In this document: positions 21,658 through 31,937 of the stretch, in pieces | How the letters are laid out: each line of letters begins with the position of its first letter | Position numbering within the stretch: the stretch's first letter is position 1 | The notes under the pieces: model-generated | What the model was told of the DNA's origin: nothing | Database searches by the model: none | The model's input: the letters and a program-made list of their open reading frames with translations, nothing else | Position numbers and translations under genes: made by a program | DNA from: Microlunatus lacustris | GTDB lineage: Bacteria > Actinomycetota > Actinomycetes > Propionibacteriales > Propionibacteriaceae | DNA: 64,000 nucleotides | Assembly (NCBI GenBank): GCA_039527025.1 | Contig: BAAAJN010000007.1 | Span: forward strand, 222,037-286,036 | Direction: 5' to 3'

Positions 21658-22682
21658 CGGGGGTCTCCTGCCGGGTCGGAGGTCGCTGCGGAGGTCCGGG
21701 CGACGTCGAGGAAGGCCTGCTCGAGGGTGCCGGGCAGGACGGTCAGGTCGGTGAGGTCGCAGCGCCCGGGGGCCCAGGACAGCAGGGACCCGAGTACCGC
21801 GGGTGCGTCGAAGGTCTCCAGCCGGACCCGCTGCCGGCCGCCCTGCTGCTCGAGCGCGACGGCGGCGCCGAGCACCGGCCGCAGGGTCGCGAGCTCGGCG
21901 GGGTCGTCGAGGGCGAACGAGATCCGGCTCGGCTGCCGGGCCACGATGTCGTGCAGCGTGCCGGCGGCGGCCACCGTGCCCTCGTGCAGGATGGCGATCC
22001 GGTCCGCCAGCTCCTCGGCCTCCTCCAGGTAGTGGGTGGTGAGCAGCACGGTGGTGCCGGCCTCGAGCAGCCCGCGGACGAGGTCCCAGGTGGCGCGGCG
22101 GCTCTGCGGGTCCAGGCCGGTGGTCGGCTCGTCGAGGAAGAGCACCTCGGGGCGACCCATCAGGGCGAGCGCGAGGTCCAGCCGACGGCGTTCTCCCCCG
22201 GACAGGCTCTCGATGGCCGCACCGGACCGGTGGTCGAGGACCACCATGCCGAGGGCCTCGGCCACGCTGCGTGGCCGGTCCAGGGTCCGGTGCCACAGGG
22301 TGGCCATCTCGGCGACGGTGAGTGCCCCGGGGAAGCCGCCCTCCTGGAGCATGATGCCGATCCGCGGCCGCAGCCGCGCCCGGTCGGCGTACGGGTCGAG
22401 CCCGAGCACCCGGACGGTCCCTCCGGTGGGCGGCGCCAACCCCTCGACCACCTCCAGCGTCGAGGTCTTGCCGGCGCCGTTGGTGCCGAGCAGGGCCAGC
22501 AGCTCGCCGCGCCGGACCTCCAGGTCGACGCCGCGGACGGCCTCGAAGCCGGGATCCGCGCCGCCGCGGCGGCGGCGTCCCGAGCCGGAGTAGCGGCGGC
22601 GCAGCCCGCGGACCTCGACGGCGAGGCCGTCCGGGTCCGGCGGGCCGGGCCGCAGGGTGACGGAAGGAGCAGGAGCAGTCAT
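21654..22682 (-). CDS. ABC exporter ATP-binding protein
   Basis: The 342-residue ATPase has Walker A LGTNGAGKTS (G66-T73 region), signature LSGGERRR, Walker B VLFLDEPTTGLD and the switch histidine in LLTTHYLEEAEE. The ~100-residue C-terminal extension is typical of DrrA-type exporter ATPases. An Arg-rich insertion (~residues 33-40) precedes the first strand pair. A ggtggag ribosome site lies just before the ATG. It is first in the operon and divergent from lon. Confidence 0.94.
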   Translation of the reverse strand: MTAPAPSVTLRPGPPDPDGLAVEVRGLRRRYSGSGRRRRGGADPGFEAVRGVDLEVRRGELLALLGTNGAGKTSTLEVVEGLAPPTGGTVRVLGLDPYADRARLRPRIGIMLQEGGFPGALTVAEMATLWHRTLDRPRSVAEALGMVVLDHRSGAAIESLSGGERRRLDLALALMGRPEVLFLDEPTTGLDPQSRRATWDLVRGLLEAGTTVLLTTHYLEEAEELADRIAILHEGTVAAAGTLHDIVARQPSRISFALDDPAELATLRPVLGAAVALEQQGGRQRVRLETFDAPAVLGSLLSWAPGRCDLTDLTVLPGTLEQAFLDVARTSAATSDPAGDPR

Positions 22683-22727
22683 GCCTCCACCGTCGCGCGG
22701 CCCCGGCGCCGCCGGTAGTGCGCGCCG

Positions 22728-22743
22728 TCACCGCTGCCGGTGA
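22728..22743. promoter_or_regulatory. Perfect inverted repeat upstream of the ABC exporter operon
   Basis: tcaccg-ctgc-cggtga, about 45 bases before the ATPase start. A second small repeat, tgac-gtct-gtca, lies at 22763-22774. These are candidate binding sites for the response regulator encoded at 18970-19578; the link is inference from position. Confidence 0.4.
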
Positions 22744-22850
22744 CCCGCTCCTGGGTCGGCCATGACGTCTGTCACCCGGCCGGGCGGATCCGGCGGCCCC
22801 GGGCCCCGTTCGCCCACGGCGGACGAGGGAAGAAGACCCGCGTCCTCAGC

Positions 22851-22879
22851 CTTGAGTCGATGTCGCTCAATGCTTGAGC
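22851..22879 (+). promoter_or_regulatory. HAIR-type HspR operator upstream of lon
   Basis: cttgagt (22851-22857), seven bases, then gctcaat (22865-22871), close to the HspR consensus CTTGAGT-N7-ACTCAAG. A third half-site forms gctcaa-tgc-ttgagc (22865-22879). In Streptomyces lon is an HspR target, so heat-shock repression of this lon gene is likely. Confidence 0.8.
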
Positions 22880-22902
22880 GGTCTCTTTCCTGGAGGTTTC
22901 AG

Positions 22903-25275
<2,373 letters not shown>

Positions 25276-25293
25276 CGCGCGGGACCACGCAGC

Positions 25294-25332
25294 AGCGGCC
25301 GGGTCCGCCCCGTGGGGGCGGGCCCGGCCGCT
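25294..25332. terminator. Bidirectional terminator between lon and terC
   Basis: Arms agcggccgggtccgcccc and ggggcgggcccggccgct form an 18-bp stem with one wobble pair around a gtg loop. It lies between convergent genes, 18 bases after the lon stop and 38 bases from the terC stop. There is no T-run, which is common in high-GC actinobacteria. Confidence 0.85.
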
Positions 25333-25370
25333 GTCGGTCGGCGTTCGCCTGCAGCCTGCCGCTCAGCCTG

Positions 25371-26420
25371 TCACGGGGCGGCCGGCGGGGTGCCGTGCTC
25401 GGCGACGCCTGCGGGCCGCTCGGCCGGGTCCTGGTCCGGCAGCGGCTCGGTGGGCTCGACGGGGTCGCGACGCGACTTCAGCAGGCTGGCCACGGTGGTG
25501 ATGGCCAGGGTGCCGACGATGATGAGCAGCGAGAACCAGATCGGGATCTCCCCACCCCACGGCGCCCAGTCGGCCCAGTGGTACTCGTGCAGCGCGTGCA
25601 GGACGAGCTTGACGCCGATGAAGGCCAGGATGACCGACAGCCCCAGCGACAGGTAGACCAGCCGCTTCAGCAGGCCGCCGATGAGGAAGTACAGCTGGCG
25701 CAGGCCCATCAGCGCGAAGACGTTCGCGGTGAAGACCAGGTACGGCTCCTGGGTCAGACCGTAGATCGCCGGGATCGAGTCCAGGGCGAACAGCAGGTCG
25801 GTGCTGCCGAGGGCGACGATGACGAAGAACATCGGCGTGATGAACCGCTTGCCGTTCTCCTTCACCGTGAGCTTGGTGCCGCGGTAGTCGGGCGTGGCGT
25901 TGAACTTCCGGCGGACCAGCCGCATCACGGCGTTCTCCGGGGCGTCCTCGTCGTCGTCGTGCTTGCGGTAGTCGAGGAACAGCTTGACCGCGGTGTACAC
26001 CAGGAACGCACCGAAGACGAAGAACACCCAGGCGAAGCGCTCGATCGCGGCGGCACCGACGGCGATGAAGATGCCGCGGAAGATCAGCGCCAAGATGATG
26101 CCGATGAGCAGCGCGAACTGCTGCAGCTCACGGGGCACCTTCAGCTTGCTCATGATGATGAGGAAGATGAACAGGTTGTCGACCGAGAGGCTGTACTCGG
26201 TGATCCAGCCGGCGAAGAACTCGCCGGCGTACTGGCCACCGGAGACGAACCACACGCCGAGCCCGAAGAGCACCGCCAGGCTGACGAAGAAGGCGATGGC
26301 GGTCGAGGCCTCCTTCGTGGAGGGCTCGTGCGGCCGGCGGCCGATGATGAACACGTCGACCGTGAGGATCACGACCATCACCACGACGGTGATGGCCCAG
26401 GCGTAGGGGTGGACTTCCAT
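25371..26420 (-). CDS. TerC/Alx-family membrane protein (probable Mn2+ exporter)
   Basis: The 349-residue integral membrane protein has about nine hydrophobic segments. Family acidic motifs are visible as VDVFIIG, SLSVDNLFIF (~78-87) and FALDSIPAIYG (~213-223). Alx of E. coli and related TerC proteins export manganese. The C-terminal ~35 residues are a Pro/Glu-rich tail. The ATG follows ggaagg. Its leader carries a candidate yybP-ykoY riboswitch, which supports a manganese role. Confidence 0.92.
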   Translation of the reverse strand: MEVHPYAWAITVVVMVVILTVDVFIIGRRPHEPSTKEASTAIAFFVSLAVLFGLGVWFVSGGQYAGEFFAGWITEYSLSVDNLFIFLIIMSKLKVPRELQQFALLIGIILALIFRGIFIAVGAAAIERFAWVFFVFGAFLVYTAVKLFLDYRKHDDDEDAPENAVMRLVRRKFNATPDYRGTKLTVKENGKRFITPMFFVIVALGSTDLLFALDSIPAIYGLTQEPYLVFTANVFALMGLRQLYFLIGGLLKRLVYLSLGLSVILAFIGVKLVLHALHEYHWADWAPWGGEIPIWFSLLIIVGTLAITTVASLLKSRRDPVEPTEPLPDQDPAERPAGVAEHGTPPAAP

Positions 26421-26444
26421 CGAGGACCTTCCGGGACAGGGTCA

Positions 26445-26574
26445 GCAGGGTCGGGTCTCGGAGGTCTCTTCCGCCAACCGAGTTGACCGGGGCACCGGGG
26501 CGCGCTGTTCGGGCGTCAGCCCGCCCACGCACGTCCGTGATGACGATGCCGACGCGAGGGAGTACTCCCCTCCG
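26445..26574 (-). promoter_or_regulatory. Candidate yybP-ykoY (Mn2+) riboswitch in the terC leader
   Basis: On the minus strand the leader begins gaggggagtactccctcgc, with the hallmark GGGGAGUA loop (26563-26570), continues with cgtcggcatcgtcatcacgg, and closes near 26455-26472 with ggaagagacctccgagacc, whose AGACC resembles the conserved 3' part of the motif. A CATACT box (26581-26586) stands at the right distance for transcription to start just before the aptamer. A covariance-model search with Rfam RF00080 would settle it. Confidence 0.7.
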
Positions 26575-26580
26575 CGGGCC

Positions 26581-26586
26581 AGTATG
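26581..26586 (-). promoter_or_regulatory. -10 box of terC
   Basis: CATACT on the minus strand, seven bases before the start of the candidate riboswitch. The -35 region is not obvious. Confidence 0.5.
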
Positions 26587-26620
26587 GCAGCACCACCGGG
26601 AGATCTCGACCGGGTCGGTT

Positions 26621-28717
26621 CTAGCGGCTGGCCTCGACCATCTGCCGCAGCTCCTTCTTGAGATCGGAGATCTCGTCGCGCAGTCGGGCGGCGACCTCGA
26701 ACTGCAGATCGGCCGCGGCCCCGTGCATCTGGGTGGTGAGCTCCTGCACCAGGTCGGCGAGCTCCCCGGCGGGCATCCCGCCCAGCCGACGGCCGTGGTC
26801 GGCGCCCGCCTTGAGACCCAGCGCGGGCACCGGGGACTTGCCCTTCCCCTGCGGCCGGCCGCTCAGCAGCTGCTCGGTGTCGGCGTCCTCGCGCGCCAGC
26901 ATGTCGGTGATGTCGGCGATCTTCTTCTGCAGCGGCTTGGGGTCGATGCCGTGCTCGGTGTTGTAGGCGACCTGGATCTCGCGGCGCCGATTGGTCTCGT
27001 CGATGGCGGCGGCCATCGAGTCGGTGATCGAGTCGGCGTACATGTGCACCTGGCCGGACACGTTGCGGGCCGCGCGGCCGATCGTCTGGATGAGGCTCTT
27101 CGCACTGCGCAGGAAGCCCTCCTTGTCGGCGTCGAGGATGGCCACCAGTGACACCTCGGGCAGGTCGAGGCCCTCCCTCAGCAGGTTGATGCCGACGAGC
27201 ACGTCGTACTCCCCCATCCGGAGCTCCCGGAGCAGCGCCACCCGCTGCAAGGTGTCCACCTCCGAGTGCAGGTAGCGGGTGCGGATGCCGTTCTCGAGCA
27301 GGTAGTCGGTCAGGTCCTCCGACATCTTCTTGGTCAAGGTGGTGACCAGCACCCGCTCCTTGCGCTCCACCCGCAGCCGGATCTCGCCCATCAGGTCGTC
27401 GATCTGGCCCTGGGTGGGCTTGACGATGACCTCGGGGTCGATCAGCCCCGTCGGCCGGATGATCTGCTGGACGAAGCCGTCGCCCCTGGCCAGCTCGTAG
27501 TTGCCCGGCGTGGCCGAGAGGTAGACCGTCTGGCCGATCCGCTCCACGAACTCCTCGAAGCGCAGCGGGCGGTTGTCCATCGCGCTGGGCAGCCGGAAGC
27601 CGTGGTCGACCAGCGTCCGCTTGCGGGACATGTCGCCCTCGTACATGCCGCCGATCTGCGGGATGGTGACGTGCGACTCGTCGACGACGAGCAGGAAGTC
27701 CTCGGGGAAGTAGTCCAGCAGGCAGTACGGCGCCGTGCCCCGGTCCCGCCCGTCGATGTGGCTGGAGTAGTTCTCGATGCCCGAGCAGGTGCCGATCTGC
27801 CGCATCATCTCGATGTCGTAGCTGGTGCGCATCCGCAGCCGCTGGGCCTCCAGCAGCTTGTGCTGCGCCTCGAGCTCGGCCAACCGTTCGCCCAGCTCGT
27901 GCTCGATGCGCGCGATGGCCCGCTCCATCCGCTCCGGTCCGGCCACGTAGTGGCTGGCCGGGAAGAGGTAGATGTGCTCGTCCTCGGTGACCACCTCACC
28001 GGTGAGCGGGTGCAGGGTGCTGAGCTTCTCGATCTCGTCGCCGAAGAACTCGATCCGCACGGCCAGCTCCTCGTACATCGGGAACACCTCCAGGGTGTCC
28101 CCGCGGACCCGGAAGGTGCCCCGGGTGCCGGCGAGGTCGTTCCGGGCGTACTGGATGCCGACCAGCTGGCGCAGCAGGGTGTCCCGCTCGATCTCCTGGC
28201 CCACCTTCAGCGCGACCATCCGGTCGACGTACTCCTGGGGGGTGCCGAGGCCGTAGATGGCCGAGACGGTGGCGACGACGACCACGTCACGCCGGGTCAG
28301 CAGCGAATTGGTGGCCGAGTGCCGGAGCCGCTCGACCTCCTCGTTGAGCGAGGAGTCCTTCTCGATGTAGGTGTCGGTCTGCGGGACGTAGGCCTCGGGC
28401 TGGTAGTAGTCGTAATAGGACACGAAGTACTCGACGGCGTTCTTCGGGAAGAAGTGCCGGAGCTCGTTCGCGAACTGGGCCGCGAGCGTCTTGTTCGGCT
28501 GCATGACCAGGATGGGCCGCTGCACCCGCTCGGCCAGCCACGCGATGGTGGCCGTCTTGCCGGTACCGGTGGCCCCCAGCAGGACGACGTCCTGCTCCCC
28601 GGCGTTGATCCGCCGCTCCAGCTCGGCGATGGCCGCCGGCTGGTCCCCCGCCGGGTCGAAGTCGCTCTCGACGCGCAGGGGCGCGACGACACGTTGCAGG
28701 TCTTCCAAGGGACGCAT
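26621..28717 (-). CDS. uvrB: Excinuclease ABC subunit B
   Basis: Helicase-like damage-verification subunit of nucleotide excision repair. The 698 residues have Walker A LLGATGTGKT (~45-54), the beta-hairpin YYDYYQPEAYVP (~100-111), helicase motif VDESH, motif VI TIGRAARN, and a C-terminal UVR domain for UvrC contact. The ATG lies six bases after TAGGCT, so the message is probably leaderless and driven by a damage promoter. The stop is about 45 bases from the start of the terC leader. Confidence 0.98.
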   Translation of the reverse strand: MRPLEDLQRVVAPLRVESDFDPAGDQPAAIAELERRINAGEQDVVLLGATGTGKTATIAWLAERVQRPILVMQPNKTLAAQFANELRHFFPKNAVEYFVSYYDYYQPEAYVPQTDTYIEKDSSLNEEVERLRHSATNSLLTRRDVVVVATVSAIYGLGTPQEYVDRMVALKVGQEIERDTLLRQLVGIQYARNDLAGTRGTFRVRGDTLEVFPMYEELAVRIEFFGDEIEKLSTLHPLTGEVVTEDEHIYLFPASHYVAGPERMERAIARIEHELGERLAELEAQHKLLEAQRLRMRTSYDIEMMRQIGTCSGIENYSSHIDGRDRGTAPYCLLDYFPEDFLLVVDESHVTIPQIGGMYEGDMSRKRTLVDHGFRLPSAMDNRPLRFEEFVERIGQTVYLSATPGNYELARGDGFVQQIIRPTGLIDPEVIVKPTQGQIDDLMGEIRLRVERKERVLVTTLTKKMSEDLTDYLLENGIRTRYLHSEVDTLQRVALLRELRMGEYDVLVGINLLREGLDLPEVSLVAILDADKEGFLRSAKSLIQTIGRAARNVSGQVHMYADSITDSMAAAIDETNRRREIQVAYNTEHGIDPKPLQKKIADITDMLAREDADTEQLLSGRPQGKGKSPVPALGLKAGADHGRRLGGMPAGELADLVQELTTQMHGAAADLQFEVAARLRDEISDLKKELRQMVEASR

Positions 28718-28723
28718 GCGGGA

Positions 28724-28746
28724 AGCCTACGTCTGGCCGCTGACAG
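28724..28746 (-). promoter_or_regulatory. RecA-independent (PafBC-type) damage promoter of uvrB
   Basis: Minus strand reads CTGTCAGCG-N8-TAGGCT with the ATG six bases later. It matches tTGTCRGTG-N8-TAnnnT at 7 of 9 upstream bases and has identical spacing to the uvrA, uvrC and polA promoters. Confidence 0.85.
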
Positions 28747-28780
28747 TTTCCGTGGCTGCGGATCAGCCCGCTGCGGACGT

Positions 28781-28820
28781 GGACGAGGGCGCCCCGCGAC
28801 CGCAGGGGGCGCCCTCGTCC
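28781..28820 (-). terminator. Hairpin terminator after the secreted repeat-protein gene
   Basis: Arms ggacgagggcgcccc (28781-28795) and gggggcgccctcgtcc (28805-28820) form a strong stem of about 15 bp, starting 10 bases after the stop at 28831. It insulates uvrB from upstream transcription. Confidence 0.8.
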
Positions 28821-28830
28821 GTGCCGTCGG

Positions 28831-29823
28831 TCAGCCGGCGACCTGGGTCTCCAGCATCGAGTTGACCATGGTCGAGAAGTCGGTGTTCACCTGCTCGGTG
28901 TCGGAGCCCTCGGTGAAGTAGGCCGTGCCCAGGACCGTGACGCCGTCGTCCTCGCGGACCGACACCGCGGTGTAGACGAGGACGTCGCTGGACCCCTGGC
29001 CGCTGGAGACGGTGACCTGCGCGACGCAGGTGGCCCCGCTCAGCTCCGGGGACCCGAGGTCGACCTTCTTCGGGTCGGCGTACTTGGCGTTCGCCGCACC
29101 CTCGGCCACCTGCTTGTGCCAGGCGCTGCAGAGCTGACCGGGGTTGGTCCCCGCTTCCAGCTCCACCGCCTGCCCCAGGAAGAGCTCCTCACCGTTGGAG
29201 AGCTGGGCGAGGCCCTTGGCCTGCTTGGTCACGTCCCAGCCCTCGGCCGGCACGAGCGCGATGTCGAGGCCGAGGTCGATCGCGTCCCCGCCCGATCCGC
29301 CCCCGGCCGATCCGCCCCCGCCCGAGGACGGCGTCGGGTCCGGGTCCGGAGTGCTGGACGCACTGGGCTCGTCCGTCGGCTCCGGCGACGGCTCGGTGGT
29401 CGGGTCGTCCGGCGGCGCGGTCGGCGCCCCGGGGGTGATGGTGGTCGTCGGCTGGTCGCCCTCGTCGCCCCCGAACACCAGGGCGATGCCGCCGATCAGC
29501 ACCAGCAGCGCCAGCGCCCCGCCGACGAGGCCGAGGATCAGACCGGCGCTCTTCTTCTTCGGCGGCAGCGGTCCACCGCCGGGCCCGCGGCCCCCGCCGT
29601 ACCCGGGGGGCGGCTGGCCGTACCCGGGCGGTGGGTGCTGGCCGTACCCCGGCGGCTGGCCGTACCCGGGTGGCGGCTGCTGGCCGTACCCGGGCGGGCC
29701 GCCGAAGCCCGGCTGGCCCCCGTAGCCCGGCTGGCCCTGCGGGTACCCCGGCGGCGGTCCGGGCGGCCCCTGCGGCGGTGGTCCGCCCCGACCCTGCTCC
29801 CAGGGTCCCGGTTGCTGCGTCAT
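28831..29823 (-). CDS. Membrane-anchored Pro/Gly/Tyr-repeat protein, function unknown
   Basis: The 330-residue protein has an N-terminal cytoplasmic region (~1-85) of repeats around GYGQPP and PPPGYGQ, one transmembrane segment (~93-115), an acidic Pro/Thr/Ser linker (~120-180) and an outer domain of ~140 residues (DLGLDIALVPAEGWDV onward) with two cysteines (in QLCSAW and GATCVAQ) that may pair. The outer domain resembles those of other actinobacterial secreted proteins but I cannot name a function. The ATG overlaps the upstream stop as ATGA, so it is coupled to the PrsW-like gene. Confidence 0.85.
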   Translation of the reverse strand: MTQQPGPWEQGRGGPPPQGPPGPPPGYPQGQPGYGGQPGFGGPPGYGQQPPPGYGQPPGYGQHPPPGYGQPPPGYGGGRGPGGGPLPPKKKSAGLILGLVGGALALLVLIGGIALVFGGDEGDQPTTTITPGAPTAPPDDPTTEPSPEPTDEPSASSTPDPDPTPSSGGGGSAGGGSGGDAIDLGLDIALVPAEGWDVTKQAKGLAQLSNGEELFLGQAVELEAGTNPGQLCSAWHKQVAEGAANAKYADPKKVDLGSPELSGATCVAQVTVSSGQGSSDVLVYTAVSVREDDGVTVLGTAYFTEGSDTEQVNTDFSTMVNSMLETQVAG

Positions 29824-31109
29824 GCCCGGCCCTCCTCGTCCTCGACGCGGGCCCGGACCGCGGTGGTCTCACCCGGCGGGACCGGCGGGGGTGCACCGCC
29901 CCCGGCATGGTCCGCGGCCGTGGCGGCCGGGCTGGCGCCGGCGAGGGCCGGCACGGCGGCGCTGCCGTGCTCCGGCTTGGCCTGCACCCGGACCGCCGTC
30001 CCGCAGGCGTTGCAGAAGGCGGCGTGCTCCAGCAGCGGCATCTCGCAGCGCGCGCAGAACTGCAGCTCGTCGGCGCCGCCGACCCCACGCTCCCGGGCCG
30101 ACCGCTCGAGCGCGGCCTCCATCAGCCCGACGTGCAGCACCGTGCGGAGGCGCAGGATCAGCGCACCCAGGATCAGCAGCCCCCAGAGGACGCTCAGCAG
30201 CACGGCCAGCGTCGGGGTGCCGACGAAGGAGAACAGGTAGGTGCCGGCCTGGTAGGCGACGTTGGCCAGCACCGCCAGCACGACCGCGCGGACGTAGCGC
30301 GGGGTGAAGCCGTCGTACCCGCGGCCGAGACCGGAGAACTCCGCGCAGGCGAGGCCCGTCGCCGTGCCCATCACCAGGGGCTTCACGAACCCCTCGAGGA
30401 AGACCAGCGAGGCCCACAGGCCCGCGTTCTGGTCCTGCAGCCCACCGGTCAGCAGGTCCCAGTGCCGCACCAGGGTGTCGAAGCAGGCGTAGGCCACGCC
30501 GCTGACCACGCCGAAGGTGAGGCCGTCCATTAGGTCGTCGAACTCCGGGCGGCTGGCCAGCATGACGGGCCCGACCTGGCGGATCAGCTCGCCGACCACC
30601 GGTACCAGCACGGCGACCAGCAGGAAGGTGCCGAGCCGGGGCGCGGCGCTGAGCGTGCCGTCCAGCCCGCTCGGCGCGAACGGCACCGGACCGCGCAGGA
30701 AGGTCCAGAGCACGGTGAACAGCAGGGCCAGCCCGCCGGTCAGCAGGAAGGCCAGCGCCGTGACCGGGAGGGGCTCGTCCTCCCAGAGGTTCACGTCGTA
30801 GAGGTAGACGATGTAGACGACCGGGATGGCGAACGCGGCGACCAGGACGGCGATCGGCATCGCCCCGAAGATCGCCGCGATCAGCGCGACGAGCAGGGCG
30901 ACGGTGAGCGCCACCCGGTAGGTCTGGGGGCGCTGCCCGGCCCCCCGGGGCATGATCGAGGAGATCAGCGCGAACGAGGCGACCGGCTCGTCGGGCTTGA
31001 CCGCGAAGGAGTGCCGGCGGTCGGTGTCACCCGAGCGCTCGTCGAGCCCGCAGACGTGGCAGAAGTGCGCGACATCTGGGAGCGCGGCCCGGCAGCGTGG
31101 GCAGTCCAC
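29820..31109 (-). CDS. PrsW-like multispanning membrane protein with two zinc ribbons
   Basis: The 429-residue protein has an N-terminal zinc ribbon (CPRC 3-6, CHVCG 17-21), about nine hydrophobic segments, and a second zinc ribbon near the C terminus (CARC...CNACG), then an Ala/Pro tail. The membrane core resembles PrsW-type intramembrane proteases: VGELIRQ (172-178) and MDGLTFGVVSGVAYA (194-208). The usual EE pair reads GE, and the usual histidine is not seen near VKPLVMGTATG, so catalysis is doubtful. The GTG start has only a weak site (gag). It is coupled to the repeat-protein gene downstream. Confidence 0.8.
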   Translation of the reverse strand: MDCPRCRAALPDVAHFCHVCGLDERSGDTDRRHSFAVKPDEPVASFALISSIMPRGAGQRPQTYRVALTVALLVALIAAIFGAMPIAVLVAAFAIPVVYIVYLYDVNLWEDEPLPVTALAFLLTGGLALLFTVLWTFLRGPVPFAPSGLDGTLSAAPRLGTFLLVAVLVPVVGELIRQVGPVMLASRPEFDDLMDGLTFGVVSGVAYACFDTLVRHWDLLTGGLQDQNAGLWASLVFLEGFVKPLVMGTATGLACAEFSGLGRGYDGFTPRYVRAVVLAVLANVAYQAGTYLFSFVGTPTLAVLLSVLWGLLILGALILRLRTVLHVGLMEAALERSARERGVGGADELQFCARCEMPLLEHAAFCNACGTAVRVQAKPEHGSAAVPALAGASPAATAADHAGGGAPPPVPPGETTAVRARVEDEEGRA

Positions 31110-31204
31110 GAGATCTCGTCCCCTCTCGACGGGTCGGCCAGGGCCGACGCGTGGTGCACGGAGCGGCGCCGCGACCCCCCCGGTCGGCGCCGACCAGGAG
31201 TATG

Positions 31205-31804
31205 TCAGCCGCCCAGGTCCCCCGCCACGAGTTCGGACCAGAGGTCGCCGACCTGCCGCCGGAGGTCCTCCGGACCGCCCCCGTTGTCCAGCACGCGGTC
31301 GGCGACGGCGAGCCGCTCGGTGCGGCTGGCCTGGGCGTCGAGCCTGGCCTGGGCCTCCGGAGCGCTCAACCCGTTGCGCTCCCGCAGCCGCTCCAGCTGG
31401 GTGGCGGGGTCCACGTCGACCACGACGCAGAGGTCGAAGTCGTCAGCCTGCCCCGTCTCCACCAGCAGCGGGATCACGTGCACGACCACGGCGCGGGCAT
31501 CGGCGGCCGCCTCGATCTCGGCCGCCCGGGCCCGGACGCGCGGGTGGATGATGTGCTCCAGGTCGCGGCGCGCACCCGCGTCGGCGAAGACCAGCCGCCC
31601 GAGCGCCGCCCGGTCCAGCCGGTCGCCGTCCAGCACCTCGGGTCCGAAGCGGGCCACGACGGCCTCGAGGCCCGCGGTTCCCGGCTCGACGACCTCGCGT
31701 GCCAGCACGTCGGCGTCCACGAGCACCGCTCCGTGCGCCTCGAGCTCGGCGGCGGCCGTGCTCTTCCCCGACGCGATCCCGCCCGTCAGACCCACCCTCA
31801 GCAT
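31205..31804 (-). CDS. coaE: Dephospho-CoA kinase
   Basis: Last step of coenzyme A synthesis. The 199-residue protein has P-loop GLTGGIASGKST (~5-16), VDADVLAREVV (~28-38) and VIPLLVETGQ (~110). Some mycobacterial and other actinobacterial CoaE proteins carry a C-terminal UPF0157 domain; this one does not. The ATG is six bases after TAGGCT (31811-31816), so it is probably leaderless with its own promoter, after the rpsA terminator. Confidence 0.96.
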   Translation of the reverse strand: MLRVGLTGGIASGKSTAAAELEAHGAVLVDADVLAREVVEPGTAGLEAVVARFGPEVLDGDRLDRAALGRLVFADAGARRDLEHIIHPRVRARAAEIEAAADARAVVVHVIPLLVETGQADDFDLCVVVDVDPATQLERLRERNGLSAPEAQARLDAQASRTERLAVADRVLDNGGGPEDLRRQVGDLWSELVAGDLGG

Positions 31805-31810
31805 GAGGTC

Positions 31811-31816
31811 AGCCTA
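31811..31816 (-). promoter_or_regulatory. -10 box for leaderless coaE
   Basis: TAGGCT on the minus strand, exactly six bases before the coaE ATG; no ribosome site is present. Confidence 0.6.
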
Positions 31817-31849
31817 GGCAGCGCCGGCCCGCCACCCCCGGAACGGCAC

Positions 31850-31881
31850 GAGGCCCTCCCACCGGACGGTGGGAGGGCCTC
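31850..31881 (-). terminator. rpsA terminator
   Basis: Perfect 14-bp stem gaggccctcccacc / ggtgggagggcctc around a ggac loop, about 57 bases after the rpsA stop. There is no T-run. Confidence 0.85.
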
Positions 31882-31937
31882 GAGCTGGTGCTCAGCGGCT
31901 GCGCCGGCTCAGGGCCGGGTCAGCACCGGGTGGTGCC

